Shown here one piece after another: positions 36,006 through 46,130 of a DNA stretch of 64,000 bases (its first letter is position 1; each line of letters opens with the position of its first letter). The position numbers and the translations under genes were made by a program. The stretch is from Ferrimonas kyonanensis DSM 18153 (GTDB lineage Bacteria; Pseudomonadota; Gammaproteobacteria; Enterobacterales; Shewanellaceae): positions 1 through 64,000 of the forward strand of contig NZ_AUDJ01000032.1 in assembly GCF_000425405.1 (NCBI RefSeq), given 5' to 3'. The notes under the pieces were generated by a model. It did not search any database. It saw nothing but the letters and a program-made list of their open reading frames with translations, and was not told where the DNA came from.

Positions 36006-37211
36006 TCAAACGAAGTCAAACAGGGAGGTACCGCTCATTTTGCCGAACGTTTCCGTGAGCGCGTTCATCGCCAGAGACTGGCGCTCAAACTCCGAGATGG
36101 CGGCGGCATAATCCAGATCTTCCAGCGTCGACTTGACGCTTTCCGACACCAGTTTCATGTCACTGTGCTGATTTTCGTAAGTCTCCAGCGCCTTCATGCG
36201 GTTACCGACTTCGGCACGGACACCGGTGGCATGGTTAAACACCTCGCCCAGGTCTCCCAGTAACTGCGCATACTCTGCCTGGGCATTGGGGCCCGTCAGC
36301 CCTTCGTGCGACTCCAGCATGCTGATAGCCCGGTTCATAACCGTAAACACGTCCCGGCTCTCCTGCTGAGCCATGGTCAGGGAGTCGCCGATCTGCGGAT
36401 CGCCACTCAGTGTCACCTCCACCCCCTGAAACGCAATGGGCTGAGTGGGATCAAACGCCGTCGGCCCAGACACCAGGGTGCCGCCATCGTCATAGACTTC
36501 GTAAGCCACGTTACCGGCACCGTCGTTGACGAAATCAAACTGGTAACTGGGTGCCTGGGTCAGCGCCGGATTGACCACTTCCGCCGACTCGACAAAGAAC
36601 TTCTCCGACATGGTGGCATTGGCGTAATCCGCCTGATAGGCGCCACTGGCCACCGGCACATTCATAAACACTTCGTTGCCCGGATCATTCACCGGCACCG
36701 ACACCCCATCGCCGACCATGGCGGTACGCTGACCGGAGTTACCGACGTAGGTCACCACTCCGGCCTGATCCACAAACGGCTTGGTGTCGCTGTCGGTGCC
36801 GGCAAACAGGTAATTACCGGACTCATCCTGACTGTTGGCCAGAGACAACAGCGAGTCGAGGTTGGCTTTCAGGTCACTGGCGTGCACGCGACGGTTCTCC
36901 AGAGACAAGGAACCGTCGTTGCCTGCCAGCATGATGTCACGGGCGTTCATCAGCAGGTTTTCGTAGGAGGCCAGGTGAGGCTCCTCCTGGCGCAAACGGT
37001 TGTTGGCCAGGTTGATGTTGGCTTCATACTGACTCAACATCGCCGACTGCTGTTTGAGGTTCTCGATGGCAATGTTGGCCACCGGATCATCCGCTGCGGT
37101 ATTGATCTGCTTGCCACTGGACAACTGTTGCAGAGTCCGGTTGTTCTGAGACTGCAGGTTGGTCAGGTTGTTGGTGTTCAGGTTATAGAACTGAAACGTT
37201 GAAACGCGCAT
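36006..37211 (-). CDS. flgL: Hook-filament junction protein FlgL
   Basis: The 401-residue flagellin-like protein has N-terminal RVSTFQFYNLNTNNLTNLQSQ and a matching C-terminal helix region (DLDYAAAISEFERQSLAMNA), plus the FlgL-type SGNYLFAGTDSDTKPF. It joins hook and filament above FlgK. It starts 10 nt after flgK and ends the long flgF-to-flgL gene string. Confidence 0.95.
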   Translation of the reverse strand: MRVSTFQFYNLNTNNLTNLQSQNNRTLQQLSSGKQINTAADDPVANIAIENLKQQSAMLSQYEANINLANNRLRQEEPHLASYENLLMNARDIMLAGNDGSLSLENRRVHASDLKANLDSLLSLANSQDESGNYLFAGTDSDTKPFVDQAGVVTYVGNSGQRTAMVGDGVSVPVNDPGNEVFMNVPVASGAYQADYANATMSEKFFVESAEVVNPALTQAPSYQFDFVNDGAGNVAYEVYDDGGTLVSGPTAFDPTQPIAFQGVEVTLSGDPQIGDSLTMAQQESRDVFTVMNRAISMLESHEGLTGPNAQAEYAQLLGDLGEVFNHATGVRAEVGNRMKALETYENQHSDMKLVSESVKSTLEDLDYAAAISEFERQSLAMNALTETFGKMSGTSLFDFV

Positions 37212-37220
37212 CCGCTCCCC

Positions 37221-39146
37221 CTATCGCAACGAAGTAAATAGTGTATCGAAAGTCTCTTTTGCTACCGTCATGATTCGCGCAGAGGCTTGGAATGCCTGTT
37301 GAAACCGCAGCAAGTTGGCCGCCTCTTCATCCAGGTTAACGCCGGACTCCGACTCAACCCGGTTCTGGGCCTGAGAATACACCGCCTGGGCTGAATTCAT
37401 GCCCACCTCGGCGGCGGCGGCCTGACTGCCGACCTCGGTGATCACCCCCTGGAAGGTATCAATCAGGGTCGACTTGCCGCCATCCAACAACTTGATGTTG
37501 GGAATCTTGCCCATTTCAACGGCATTGGCGTTGTCGCCAACGGCAAAATCCAGGTTCATGGTAAAACCGCTGCTGGCGGTAGTGTTGTTGTCGATTTGGA
37601 CCTCAAAGCCCATGGCACTGACGGTATTGCCGGTGTAAACGCCGTTATCGAGCACGGTGCCATCGGGGTCGGTCACCTGATAGGTGTTCTGCCCGGGGGG
37701 CACCGACAGGGGGTCATTTGGGGTCACCGACAGGCTCACCTCGCCGGACGGGAAGTTGGCGTGGGTTCGATCCACGGACACCAGCGAGGCTTCGCCGTCG
37801 CCGGCACTGGTCTCCAGAGAGTATCCGGCGGCGGCCAGCAACTTGGGGTCCTCGATCTTCAGGTTCAGTCCCTTGGCCGCGTTGGCGGTGGGCATCAAGG
37901 CCCATTTATCGCCGGCCACCGGCGCTCCGCCACTGGTGTCCATCACCACGCTGAAGCCTTCCGCCGAGCTGTAGCGCGTCGGATTGGAGGGATCCTGAAC
38001 CAGGGTGGAGCTGACGCCAAACTCGTCGGTTAATTGATAGTTAGCCCCGTCAAAACTCATGGTGTATTTGCCACCGGTGAGCTTGTCGACGTCGTCGATA
38101 AACACGCTGGTTTGAGTACCACCGGCATTGTTACCGGAACTGGCACTGCGACCAATGGACATCTCCGGCGCATTGATGTCGGCAAACACCTGCTGGCCGA
38201 CATTGCCATAGAGGTCAAAGCCATTGGCCTGGGTGCGGTTCATGGCATCGGCGATGCCGATGGCCATCTTGCCCAGATCCCGTTCCGCCGGCAGCAGCAC
38301 GTTATCGCGGTAATCGGTCAACGCTTGCAACTGGCCGCCAACATCCCGGCCATCCAGGGTGATCTTCTGGTTGCCGGTATCGATGGTGTAGCGTAATTCA
38401 TGCCGCACCGGATCGCCGTCGGTGATGCCCAGTTCGAGCTGATTGGGCCCGGACACCAACATGGCCGTCCCGCCCATCATGATGCTCTTTACCCCCAGTT
38501 CCTGTTCAATCACGTTCACCTGGGTGTAATCGCTGAGTTCGGTGATCAACTGGTTCTGATAATCAAGCAGTTGAAGGTCTTCACCGCCCACTTTTTGCAG
38601 CTGACTGTTGATGTCTGCCAGCTCTTTGGTGATGGCATTGACCCGATCCACCGTCGTGATCACCTGCTCGTTGGTCTGACGCAACTGGCTGGTGAGGCTC
38701 TCTGCGACGGTATCAAAGGAGCCGGACAACTGCCCCAGGGCCACCAGGACGTTATCTCGGGCGCTGAGATCATTGGGAATATCGGCCATGTTGTTGATGG
38801 CGTTGAAGGCGTTATTCAGCGAGTCGGGAATGGCGTCACCGGACACCGAGAACACCTGGTTGAGCTCATCCGCCTTAATGTAGCTGGTCTTGGCGTAGGA
38901 GAGTTGGCTTTCGCTTAGATGCAACTCCCTGGCGGCATAGCTGTTATAGACTCGGCTAACGTCAGCCACGTAGGTACCGGTTCCGGCGAAGTCTCCGGCA
39001 ATAAACAATGACTGAGAGGTTCGCTGTTCCGCCACCTGGCGAGAGTATCCAGCCGTTCCGGCATTGGCGATGTTGTTTGAGGTGACCTGAAGCTGCTTCC
39101 TGGTCGCCATTACACCAGAACGGCCAATGTTCATTAAATCAGACAC
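37221..39146 (-). CDS. flgK: Hook-filament junction protein FlgK
   Basis: The 641-residue protein has the rod/hook-type N-terminus (MNIGRSGVMATRKQLQVTSNNIANAGTAGYS, here quoted in part: NNIANAGTAGYSRQ) and C-terminal SGVNLDEEAANLLRFQQAFQ, both diagnostic of FlgK. A long Asp/Thr-rich insert (about 330-560) is probably surface-exposed. The start codon overlaps the flgJ stop. Confidence 0.95.
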   Translation of the reverse strand: MSDLMNIGRSGVMATRKQLQVTSNNIANAGTAGYSRQVAEQRTSQSLFIAGDFAGTGTYVADVSRVYNSYAARELHLSESQLSYAKTSYIKADELNQVFSVSGDAIPDSLNNAFNAINNMADIPNDLSARDNVLVALGQLSGSFDTVAESLTSQLRQTNEQVITTVDRVNAITKELADINSQLQKVGGEDLQLLDYQNQLITELSDYTQVNVIEQELGVKSIMMGGTAMLVSGPNQLELGITDGDPVRHELRYTIDTGNQKITLDGRDVGGQLQALTDYRDNVLLPAERDLGKMAIGIADAMNRTQANGFDLYGNVGQQVFADINAPEMSIGRSASSGNNAGGTQTSVFIDDVDKLTGGKYTMSFDGANYQLTDEFGVSSTLVQDPSNPTRYSSAEGFSVVMDTSGGAPVAGDKWALMPTANAAKGLNLKIEDPKLLAAAGYSLETSAGDGEASLVSVDRTHANFPSGEVSLSVTPNDPLSVPPGQNTYQVTDPDGTVLDNGVYTGNTVSAMGFEVQIDNNTTASSGFTMNLDFAVGDNANAVEMGKIPNIKLLDGGKSTLIDTFQGVITEVGSQAAAAEVGMNSAQAVYSQAQNRVESESGVNLDEEAANLLRFQQAFQASARIMTVAKETFDTLFTSLR

Positions 39147-40102
39147 TAATTACTCCCCTTTGGCACCAAGCTGGTGTCGGTCATCAGACGTTTCATCACC
39201 TGTAGCACTTTGTCCGCATAGGCGGGGTCGGTGGCATAGCCAGCCTGCTGCAGCCCCCGAATAAAGCCTTCATCGTTGCCGGCATCGAGGGCATCGCGAT
39301 ACCTGGGCTTATTCACAAACTCGACAAAATCGGAAAAACTGTCGGCAATGTCGCCGTACACTCGGAATTCAGAGCGCCGTTTCACCGGCATCCCCTGCTC
39401 CACTTCCAGCGCATTGATGGCCACTTTGTCGCCCTGCCAACTGCTGCCCGCCTTGATGTTAAACAGGTTATTGCTGCTGCCTTGAGCGGCAGGCAACACC
39501 TTGCGCCCCCAACCGGTCTCCAGCGCCGACTGGGCCACCAGCAGTTCCGGGCTGACCCCAAGCTTATCGGCCGCAACCTGGGCATGAGGCATCAGGCTGT
39601 CAACAAAGCTGCGAGGCTGGCTGAAATCCGGTTCCGGATTGGCCGCCGCCGCCAATGGCGGCCGTGGCAATGACGGCTCGACCTTTGGGGCCGACTCGGC
39701 AACGGCAGAGACGGAGGACGTGACAGGCGCGGCCGCCATGGCCATGCCAGCCTGGCCTCGCAGTGCCGACGCAGGCGTCAGTGCATCGTCACCGCCCAAC
39801 TGGGCTACAATCAGATCCGCCAGCCCCAACGCGCCCTGGCTGGACAGTTCGGACACCAGTTGCTGATCCTGCATATCCTGATAGAACTTGCTGGTCTGAC
39901 TGTTAAAGGGACTGTCGGACTCCAGCACGGCACTGGCACTGCGCATCTCTTTGAGCATCATCCCCAGGAAGATGCCCTCAAACTGCAGCGCCACCTCTTT
40001 GAGGCTGGCATTGGGATCCGATTGAGCCTTTTGGCGCAGATCGTCCATGGCTGCCAGGTCCATGTAGTGGTTGGGGTTTTGCTTTAAAGGATCCACCGCC
40101 AT
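39146..40102 (-). CDS. flgJ: Flagellar rod cap and peptidoglycan hydrolase FlgJ
   Basis: The 318-residue protein has an N-terminal rod-scaffold domain (about 1-105, FEGIFLGMMLKEMRSAS), an Ala/Pro linker, and a C-terminal glucosaminidase domain (about 160-310). The catalytic Glu lies in QSALETGWGRKV, and NNLFNIKAGSSWQG is conserved. It clears peptidoglycan for the rod. It follows flgI by 3 nt. Confidence 0.95.
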   Translation of the reverse strand: MAVDPLKQNPNHYMDLAAMDDLRQKAQSDPNASLKEVALQFEGIFLGMMLKEMRSASAVLESDSPFNSQTSKFYQDMQDQQLVSELSSQGALGLADLIVAQLGGDDALTPASALRGQAGMAMAAAPVTSSVSAVAESAPKVEPSLPRPPLAAAANPEPDFSQPRSFVDSLMPHAQVAADKLGVSPELLVAQSALETGWGRKVLPAAQGSSNNLFNIKAGSSWQGDKVAINALEVEQGMPVKRRSEFRVYGDIADSFSDFVEFVNKPRYRDALDAGNDEGFIRGLQQAGYATDPAYADKVLQVMKRLMTDTSLVPKGSN

Positions 40103-40105
40103 CCC

Positions 40106-41194
40106 CTAGATGATCACCAGCTCGCCGCGAAGCGCGCCGGCCTGAGATAACGCTTCCAGGATCGCCATCAGGTCTGAAGGCGCGGCGCCCACCTGGTTGA
40201 CGGCCCGTACCAGTTCATCCAGGGTCACGCCGGGATCGAATTTAAACATGCGCCGATTGGACTGCTGCACATCGATGCTGCTGTTCGGTGTCACTGCGGT
40301 CTGACCCTGGGCAAAGGGGTTCGGCTGACTGGTTTGCAAATTCTCGGAGATGGTCACCGTCAGGCCGCCATGGGTGATGGCTGCCGGCAACAGGCGCACA
40401 TTTTTACCGACGACGATGGTGCCGGTGCGAGAGTTGACGATCACCTTGGCCGATTCATCGGCGGGCTCCACATTGAGGTTTTCCAGCGTTGCCAGGTAGG
40501 CGACGCGCTGGGACCGATCCCGGGGCGCCGAGACCTGAATGGAGGTGGCGTCCTGTGCTCGGGCAACGCCGGGCCCCAGCAAGCCGTTGATGGTGTCTGC
40601 CACTCGCTTGGCGGTAGAGAAATCCGGCCGCTGCAGGTTAAAGGTCAGGAAGTCACCATTGGCGAAGGGGCTGGGGACACTGCGCTCGACGATGGCGCCG
40701 TTGGGAATGCGGCCCACGGTGGGGGTATTCTGAATCACGCTGGAGCCGTCGGCACCGGTGGCGCTGAAACCGGACACCACCAGGCTGCCCTGTGCCAGTG
40801 CATACACCTTGCCGTCCGCCCCTTTTAGAAAGGTTTGCAGCAGGGTGCCACCGCGCAGGCTCTTGGCACTGCCGACGGAGGAAACGGTAATGTCAATCTG
40901 CTGGCCGGGCTTGGTGAACGGCGGCAGCTCGGCGTGTACCGCCACCGCGGCCACGTTTTTCAGCTTGGGACGGGCACCGGGCGGCAAGTTGATGCCGAAG
41001 TTGGACAGCATGGTGGTAAAGCTCTGCTCGGTGAATCGGCCTTTCTCACCGGTGCCGGGCAGACCCACCACCAGTCCATAACCCACCAGTTGGTTACTGC
41101 GAACCCCTTGCACATCGGAGATGTCCTTCAGGCGCAGCGCCTGCGCGGCGGGGGAAGCCAGAACCAGGGCCAGCACGGCAACAAACAGTCTCAT
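40106..41194 (-). CDS. flgI: Flagellar P-ring protein FlgI
   Basis: The 362-residue periplasmic protein has a signal peptide ([19 protein letters not shown]) and then [21 protein letters not shown], the family N-terminus. It builds the P-ring bushing around the rod. The ATG at 41192-41194 has GGGAG upstream; longer in-frame reading into flgH lacks the signal peptide context. Confidence 0.96.
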   Translation of the reverse strand: MRLFVAVLALVLASPAAQALRLKDISDVQGVRSNQLVGYGLVVGLPGTGEKGRFTEQSFTTMLSNFGINLPPGARPKLKNVAAVAVHAELPPFTKPGQQIDITVSSVGSAKSLRGGTLLQTFLKGADGKVYALAQGSLVVSGFSATGADGSSVIQNTPTVGRIPNGAIVERSVPSPFANGDFLTFNLQRPDFSTAKRVADTINGLLGPGVARAQDATSIQVSAPRDRSQRVAYLATLENLNVEPADESAKVIVNSRTGTIVVGKNVRLLPAAITHGGLTVTISENLQTSQPNPFAQGQTAVTPNSSIDVQQSNRRMFKFDPGVTLDELVRAVNQVGAAPSDLMAILEALSQAGALRGELVII

Positions 41195-41204
41195 ATCACG
41201 CTCC

Positions 41205-41879
41205 CTAGAAAGGCCACAAAGGCCCATTGAAGAACGCGGCCAACCAGCCGGTCTTCTGCGATTCGGCAAAGGTGCCGGTGCCGCTGTACTGAATGCGGGC
41301 GTTGGCCACTCGAGTGGACTCGACGGTGTTGTCTGGCTTGATGTCGCGGGGGCGAATCAACCCGGTCAAGCGAATGTACTCTTCGCCGTCGTTGATGGTG
41401 ATCCATTTCTCACCGCGAATTACCAGGTTGCCGTTGGACAGCACCTGCAACACGTTGACCGAGATGGAGCCATCGAGGCTGTTGCTCTGATCCGCATCCG
41501 CCTCCTTGGACAAGTCCAGTTTCTCTTTGTAGTTCAGGTCAATGGTCTGGCCATTAATGGTGATTGGCGCACCGCCAGCACTGATGGGATCCAGGCTCAT
41601 GGAGTTGTCTTTGGACATCTCGTTGGTGGCACTTTTCTTGGCCTTGGTGGATTCCACCAGATTCACGGTGATCACATCACCGACCCGGTGTGCCTTAATG
41701 TCGGAGTACAGCTCGTTGGAGAAGGTATCCTGGTAGATGGAGCCCGTGGTCACCACCTGAGTTGGCGGCAGGTCCGGATACACCGGCGCATAGTAGGGAT
41801 CATCGGGCAGCGGGCCGCCCGGGGTAGTGCATCCGGCCAGCGCCAGCAGGCTGGCGGCCACAATCAGGACTCTCATCAC
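41205..41879 (-). CDS. flgH: Flagellar L-ring lipoprotein FlgH
   Basis: The 224-residue outer-membrane lipoprotein has the lipobox LLALAGC near residue 17 and the conserved [20 protein letters not shown] and [14 protein letters not shown]. It forms the L-ring. It follows flgG by 6 nt. Confidence 0.96.
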   Translation of the reverse strand: MMRVLIVAASLLALAGCTTPGGPLPDDPYYAPVYPDLPPTQVVTTGSIYQDTFSNELYSDIKAHRVGDVITVNLVESTKAKKSATNEMSKDNSMSLDPISAGGAPITINGQTIDLNYKEKLDLSKEADADQSNSLDGSISVNVLQVLSNGNLVIRGEKWITINDGEEYIRLTGLIRPRDIKPDNTVESTRVANARIQYSGTGTFAESQKTGWLAAFFNGPLWPF

Positions 41880-41885
41880 GGCTCC

Positions 41886-42674
41886 TTACAGCTGCTGGTT
41901 GAGGTTGGCCAGCATCTGGTCAACGGTGGAGATCACTTTGGAGTTCATCTCATACACCCGCTGGGCTTCAATCATGTTCACCAGTTCTTCGGTCACATTG
42001 ACGTTGGAAGTCTCCAGCGCCCCCTGGCGAATGGAACCCAGGCCGTCGAGGCTGGGCACCCCGGCAATGGGGGCACCGCTGGCACCGGTTTCCAGAAACA
42101 GGTTCTGACCGATGGGCTCGAGGCCGCTGGCATTAACGAAGTTACTGATCTCAATCTGACCCACCACCACGTTCTCTGCCACGCCCGGGGTGCGAACCGA
42201 CACCTCCCCCTCGGCCGAGACACTGATGGACTGAGTGTCTTCGGGAATCACAATGCCTGGATCCAGTACGTAGCCAGAACCCGGGGTCACCATCTGCCCC
42301 TCTTCGTCCAGAGTGAACTGACCGTTACGCGAGTAAGCGATGGTGCCGTCCGGCATCTGAATCTGGAAAAACCCCGGACCATCGATCATCAGATCCAGGC
42401 TGTTGTCCGTGGTCAGCATGTTGCCCTGAGAGAAGATTCGCTGGGTGGCCGCCACCTTGGTACCCGCCCCCAGGGTCAGACCGTTGGGCAGCTCGGTGTT
42501 CTGGGCACTGATGCCGCCGGCCTGGTTGATGGTCTGGTACAGGAGATCTTCAAACACCGCCCGGCTTTTCTTGTAGCCGACGGTGCTGGCGTTGGCCAGA
42601 TTGTTGGAGATGTTGGCGATTTCTGTTTGCTGGGCATCGAGGCCCGTCTTGCTAATCCAAAGTGCCGGTTGCAT
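41886..42674 (-). CDS. flgG: Distal rod protein FlgG
   Basis: The 262-residue protein has the rod N-terminus (ALWISKTGLDAQQTEIANIS, then NNLANASTVGYKKSRA) and the C-terminal rod/hook motif (ETSNVNVTEELVNMIEAQR). It follows flgF by 21 nt. The length is standard for FlgG. Confidence 0.97.
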   Translation of the reverse strand: MQPALWISKTGLDAQQTEIANISNNLANASTVGYKKSRAVFEDLLYQTINQAGGISAQNTELPNGLTLGAGTKVAATQRIFSQGNMLTTDNSLDLMIDGPGFFQIQMPDGTIAYSRNGQFTLDEEGQMVTPGSGYVLDPGIVIPEDTQSISVSAEGEVSVRTPGVAENVVVGQIEISNFVNASGLEPIGQNLFLETGASGAPIAGVPSLDGLGSIRQGALETSNVNVTEELVNMIEAQRVYEMNSKVISTVDQMLANLNQQL

Positions 42675-42695
42675 GTTGCTGTCCCTTTAATCTGG

Positions 42696-43448
42696 TTACA
42701 CCCGCAAGAGTTTTGCGGCTGACCTGTCATTCTCTTCTGCTGTTTTCATCATCTTCAGTTGCATATCAAACTGGCGCTGCATCTCAATCATGCCCACCAG
42801 TTCGTGCACTGGACTTACGTTGCTGCCCTCTACGGCACCACTGAGCAGTTCCACCTCGACATCGGTCTGATAGGCAGCCCCTTCCAGGTTACGGAACAGG
42901 CCGTCTTCGCCCTTGGTAAGTGAAGTCAGAGGCGGATTCACCAACTGCAGCTGGGCCACCTCTTCCATGGCATTGGCCGGCGCCCCCTGGGGACGGACGG
43001 TAATGATGCCGTTGGAGGCAATCTCAACCTTCTCGATGGGCAGCGGCAACAGGATGGGGCCATTTTCCCCCATGATGGGTTGCCCCTGAGAGTTCATCAG
43101 CAAGCCACTCTCATCAATCTGCAACGAGCCGTTGCGATTGAGCGCCTCTTTGCCTTCGGCATCTTCCACCACGAACCAGCCTTCATTCTTGATGGCAACG
43201 TCAAGATCGCGATTGGTGGTTTGAATGGAGCCGGCATCGAAATTGGTGGCCGGGCGCTCGGTCATGGCAAACACTCGAGTCGGTAAGCCTTCACCGTATG
43301 CCTGCATGCTGCGGGCCTGATGCAAGTCTGCCTTGAACGCATCGGTGCGGGCATTGGCCAGGTTGTTGGCGTGCACCCCGAGGGCATTCATGTTCTGGCT
43401 GGCACCGGTTGCGGCGATGTAGAGCATGTTATCCAAAAGTGACTCCAA
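42696..43448 (-). CDS. flgF: Proximal rod protein FlgF
   Basis: The 250-residue rod-family protein has MLYIAATGASQNMNALGVHA followed by NNLANARTDAFKAD, and a C-terminal SNVSPVHELVGMIEMQRQF. A sigma54 promoter lies about 33 nt upstream, so flgF starts a second rod/ring/junction operon (flgFGHIJKL). Confidence 0.96.
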   Translation of the reverse strand: MESLLDNMLYIAATGASQNMNALGVHANNLANARTDAFKADLHQARSMQAYGEGLPTRVFAMTERPATNFDAGSIQTTNRDLDVAIKNEGWFVVEDAEGKEALNRNGSLQIDESGLLMNSQGQPIMGENGPILLPLPIEKVEIASNGIITVRPQGAPANAMEEVAQLQLVNPPLTSLTKGEDGLFRNLEGAAYQTDVEVELLSGAVEGSNVSPVHELVGMIEMQRQFDMQLKMMKTAEENDRSAAKLLRV

Positions 43449-43480
43449 TGAGGACGCTTGCTGTGGTTAGCCTGGATAAA

Positions 43481-43496
43481 TGCAATTGCTATGCCA
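43481..43496 (-). promoter_or_regulatory. Sigma54 promoter for flgFGHIJKL
   Basis: On the minus strand TGGCAT-AGCAA-TTGCA is a near-perfect -24/-12 element. It lies in the 153-nt flgE-flgF gap, after the flgE terminator. Confidence 0.88.
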
Positions 43497-43553
43497 AAAC
43501 GAAAGGGGCGGTTTTATGGCGGTTCAGGGGCGGTTCAGAAAAATCGACGGCCG

Positions 43554-43594
43554 GGAGGGGAAAAGGGTTGCCGCCCCGATGGCCGGGGCGGCAA
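43554..43594 (-). terminator. Terminator-like hairpin after flgE
   Basis: The arms ttgccgcccc and ggggcggcaa (43568-43594) form a 10-bp GC-rich stem just after the flgE stop. The following minus-strand tract CCCTTTTCCCC is only moderately T-rich, so termination is likely but may be partial. Confidence 0.7.
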
Positions 43595-43601
43595 TCTGAG
43601 A

Positions 43602-45002
43602 TTAGCGGATTTGCAGGATGTTCTGTTGCAGCTGGTTGGCAATGTCCAGCGCTCGGGAGTTGGCCTGGAAGTTACGCTGAGCACTGATCAGATCCACCAG
43701 CTCGGTGGTCAGATCGGTGTTGGACTGCTCCAGCGCCGCGGAGTTAACGCTGCCGAAGGTGCCGGTGTTGGGCTCACCAATCAGCGCCTCACCGGAAGCC
43801 TGACTCTGTTTCCAGGAGGTGTTGCCCTGCTGAGACAACCCCTGCTCATTGGCAAATCGGGCCAGGGCCACCTTACCCAGCGCCACCTCGGTGCCGTTGG
43901 AATAGGTGGCAGCAATAAGACCGTCAGAGGCAACTTCGACGTTGGTCAGGCGGCCCACGGTGGCGCCATCCTGCTTCAGCTGAGTCACTTCAAAGGATGA
44001 GGCGTACTGAGTCGGGTTATCAAAGCGCAGTTCTACCCGCTGAGTGCCATCGGCACCGGGGCCGATAACGCCGGCACCGGTATTGCCCAGGGCCACACTC
44101 TGAATCATGGTGGGGTTCGAGCCGATGTAGTTACCGGTATCGTCAAAGCTCAGCACGGCACCGGTGTGGCCGGAGCCGTTAACCGCCGCCACATTCTGCC
44201 TATCGGTACCACCGGGAGGCAGGGTGATCACGCCGTCGCCGTCGACGTCCTGATCCCAGGTGCCGTTGGTGGTGGCACCACCGGCGTCACCAATATTGAC
44301 CGGCTTGTCGTCCATGGTCATGAAGGTGATCCACTGGTTGTTGTTGTTCAGCGCCCCGCCCGGTGGTTTAACGAAGTACTGGGTCATGATGTGCGGCTCA
44401 CCCAGGGAGTCGTACACCGTCACCGAGGTGGCGTTGTTGTAGGTGGTGGGATCCGCGGCATCGAAGTTAGCCGGATCATGGGTCACATCCCCCGCTGGCA
44501 GGTTCATGGACATGTTGACCATGGAGGTTTGCGTCGGCTGACCGGCGGTCTGCGGGATCTGCACCGGGGTGGTGGTGGAGATGCTCACCGACTGCACCGA
44601 ACCGTCATCGTTTACCGGCAACGCCATCAGGTAGTTGCCCTGAGAGTCCACCATGAAGTTCTGGTCATTGAGCTTAAAAGCACCGGCGCGGGTGAAGCTG
44701 TAATCCTGAGAACCAAACTCCGAGGTGGTGACAAACATGCCGTTGCCGTTGATGGCCAGATCCAGGGCGTTGTTGGTGAACTGCAACGAGCCCTGGTGGA
44801 ACTGCTGTGCCACTTCGGAGGTGGCCACACCACTGCCCACATTGGTCTTGCTGTTGGTGAACAGCGAGTTCGAGTAGACGTCGGCAAACTCCGCCCGGGA
44901 TTCCTTGAAGCCAATGGTGTTGACGTTGGCAATGTTGTTAGAAGTGGTATCCAGATCCTTCTGGGCGGCGTTCAGGCCGCTGAGTGAGATATTAAAAGAC
45001 AT
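43602..45002 (-). CDS. flgE: Flagellar hook protein FlgE
   Basis: The 466-residue protein has the N-terminal SLSGLNAAQKDLDTTSNNIA and NVNTIGFKESRAEFADVY and the C-terminal NTDLTTELVDLISAQRNFQ. The extended middle forms the hook surface. It follows flgD by 15 nt. Confidence 0.97.
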   Translation of the reverse strand: MSFNISLSGLNAAQKDLDTTSNNIANVNTIGFKESRAEFADVYSNSLFTNSKTNVGSGVATSEVAQQFHQGSLQFTNNALDLAINGNGMFVTTSEFGSQDYSFTRAGAFKLNDQNFMVDSQGNYLMALPVNDDGSVQSVSISTTTPVQIPQTAGQPTQTSMVNMSMNLPAGDVTHDPANFDAADPTTYNNATSVTVYDSLGEPHIMTQYFVKPPGGALNNNNQWITFMTMDDKPVNIGDAGGATTNGTWDQDVDGDGVITLPPGGTDRQNVAAVNGSGHTGAVLSFDDTGNYIGSNPTMIQSVALGNTGAGVIGPGADGTQRVELRFDNPTQYASSFEVTQLKQDGATVGRLTNVEVASDGLIAATYSNGTEVALGKVALARFANEQGLSQQGNTSWKQSQASGEALIGEPNTGTFGSVNSAALEQSNTDLTTELVDLISAQRNFQANSRALDIANQLQQNILQIR

Positions 45003-45017
45003 GCTTTTTCCTCTTGA

Positions 45018-45701
45018 TTACCCTTCTGCGACTGCCAATACATCAGCAAGCTTGATGCCGCCAACACCGCGCAGATTAAGGACTGTATCGAAATTTGCTC
45101 CGCCCAGCGTGACACTGCTGACGTGGGCGTAGGTAAATACGGGCAGGGTCTCGGTCTTGCCACCGACCAGGGCCTCTGCGGTAAAGCTGTAGTTGCCCGC
45201 TGGCAACTTTTTGCCATCGGCATTGTTGCCGTCCCAGTTGAAGTCGACGTTGCCGCCGCTGCCGGCGGGCACCTCCAGGGTGCGAACAATCTGCCCGGCC
45301 GAATCCTTAACCTTGACGGTCATGGTGCCGGCGCCGGCAGGGGCGGCAATGACACCGGCAACCGGGTTAACGCCGTCGCTGCTGCCAGTATCCGAGGGGA
45401 TCAACACCTTCTGCCCCACCAGGCTGCTGGCTTCCAGCGCCTGGGAAGAGGTCATGGAGGCGTTCATGTTCTTGATCTCTTCGTTGAGGGTGCCAATGCC
45501 ATCGACGGTGGCAAACGACGACATCTGAGAGATCATCTGATCGTTGTCCACCGGCTTAAAGGGGTCCTGCATCGACAACTGCTGTGACAGCAGGGAGAAA
45601 AAATCTTCCTGGGTCAGCGCCTGGTTGTTATTGCTCTCCGGCAGAGAGGATTTGTCCTCCCACTTCAGGGAGTTGAGGTAGTTATTGTCGATCGTGCTCA
45701 T
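45018..45701 (-). CDS. flgD: Flagellar hook cap FlgD
   Basis: The 227-residue protein has the conserved LTQEDFFSLLSQQLSMQDPF and a C-terminal FlgD Ig-like/tudor region (NVDFNWDGNNADGKKLPAG). It is the scaffold for hook assembly. It follows flgC by 10 nt. Confidence 0.96.
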   Translation of the reverse strand: MSTIDNNYLNSLKWEDKSSLPESNNNQALTQEDFFSLLSQQLSMQDPFKPVDNDQMISQMSSFATVDGIGTLNEEIKNMNASMTSSQALEASSLVGQKVLIPSDTGSSDGVNPVAGVIAAPAGAGTMTVKVKDSAGQIVRTLEVPAGSGGNVDFNWDGNNADGKKLPAGNYSFTAEALVGGKTETLPVFTYAHVSSVTLGGANFDTVLNLRGVGGIKLADVLAVAEG

Positions 45702-45711
45702 CGTTTACCTC

Positions 45712-46128
45712 CTACCGTCCCAGTTTCAGGGTTTGTTTGGCCAGGGTCTTGGCGGCGTCGGCCACTTCGACATTGGCCTGGTAACTGCGGGACGCCGAAA
45801 TCATGTTGGCCATCTCCTCCACCACATTGACGTTGGGCTTGTAGATGTAGCCGTCTTCGTCTGCCAGAGGGTGGTTGGGAGAGAACTCACGCACCAGAGG
45901 CTTATCGCTTTCGACGATGCCCTCAATCTTGACGCCGGCAGCCGCCTGCTGCTGGGCACTGAATTCATCCAGTTGGGCGGCAAACACCGGTTGCCGGGCC
46001 CGGTAAGTGTCACCGGCACTGCTGCTGACACTGTTGGCGTTGGCGATGTTACTGGCGGTGGTGTTCAGTCGCACATTCTGTGCCGACATTCCCGAACCTG
46101 CTACATCAAATATGTTGAATAAGCTCAT
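45712..46128 (-). CDS. flgC: Proximal rod protein FlgC
   Basis: The 138-residue rod protein has FDVAGSGMSAQNVRLNTTAS followed by NIANANSVSSSAGDTYR and the C-terminal VNVVEEMANMISASRSYQAN. It follows flgB by 2 nt. Confidence 0.96.
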   Translation of the reverse strand: MSLFNIFDVAGSGMSAQNVRLNTTASNIANANSVSSSAGDTYRARQPVFAAQLDEFSAQQQAAAGVKIEGIVESDKPLVREFSPNHPLADEDGYIYKPNVNVVEEMANMISASRSYQANVEVADAAKTLAKQTLKLGR

Positions 46129-46130
46129 GG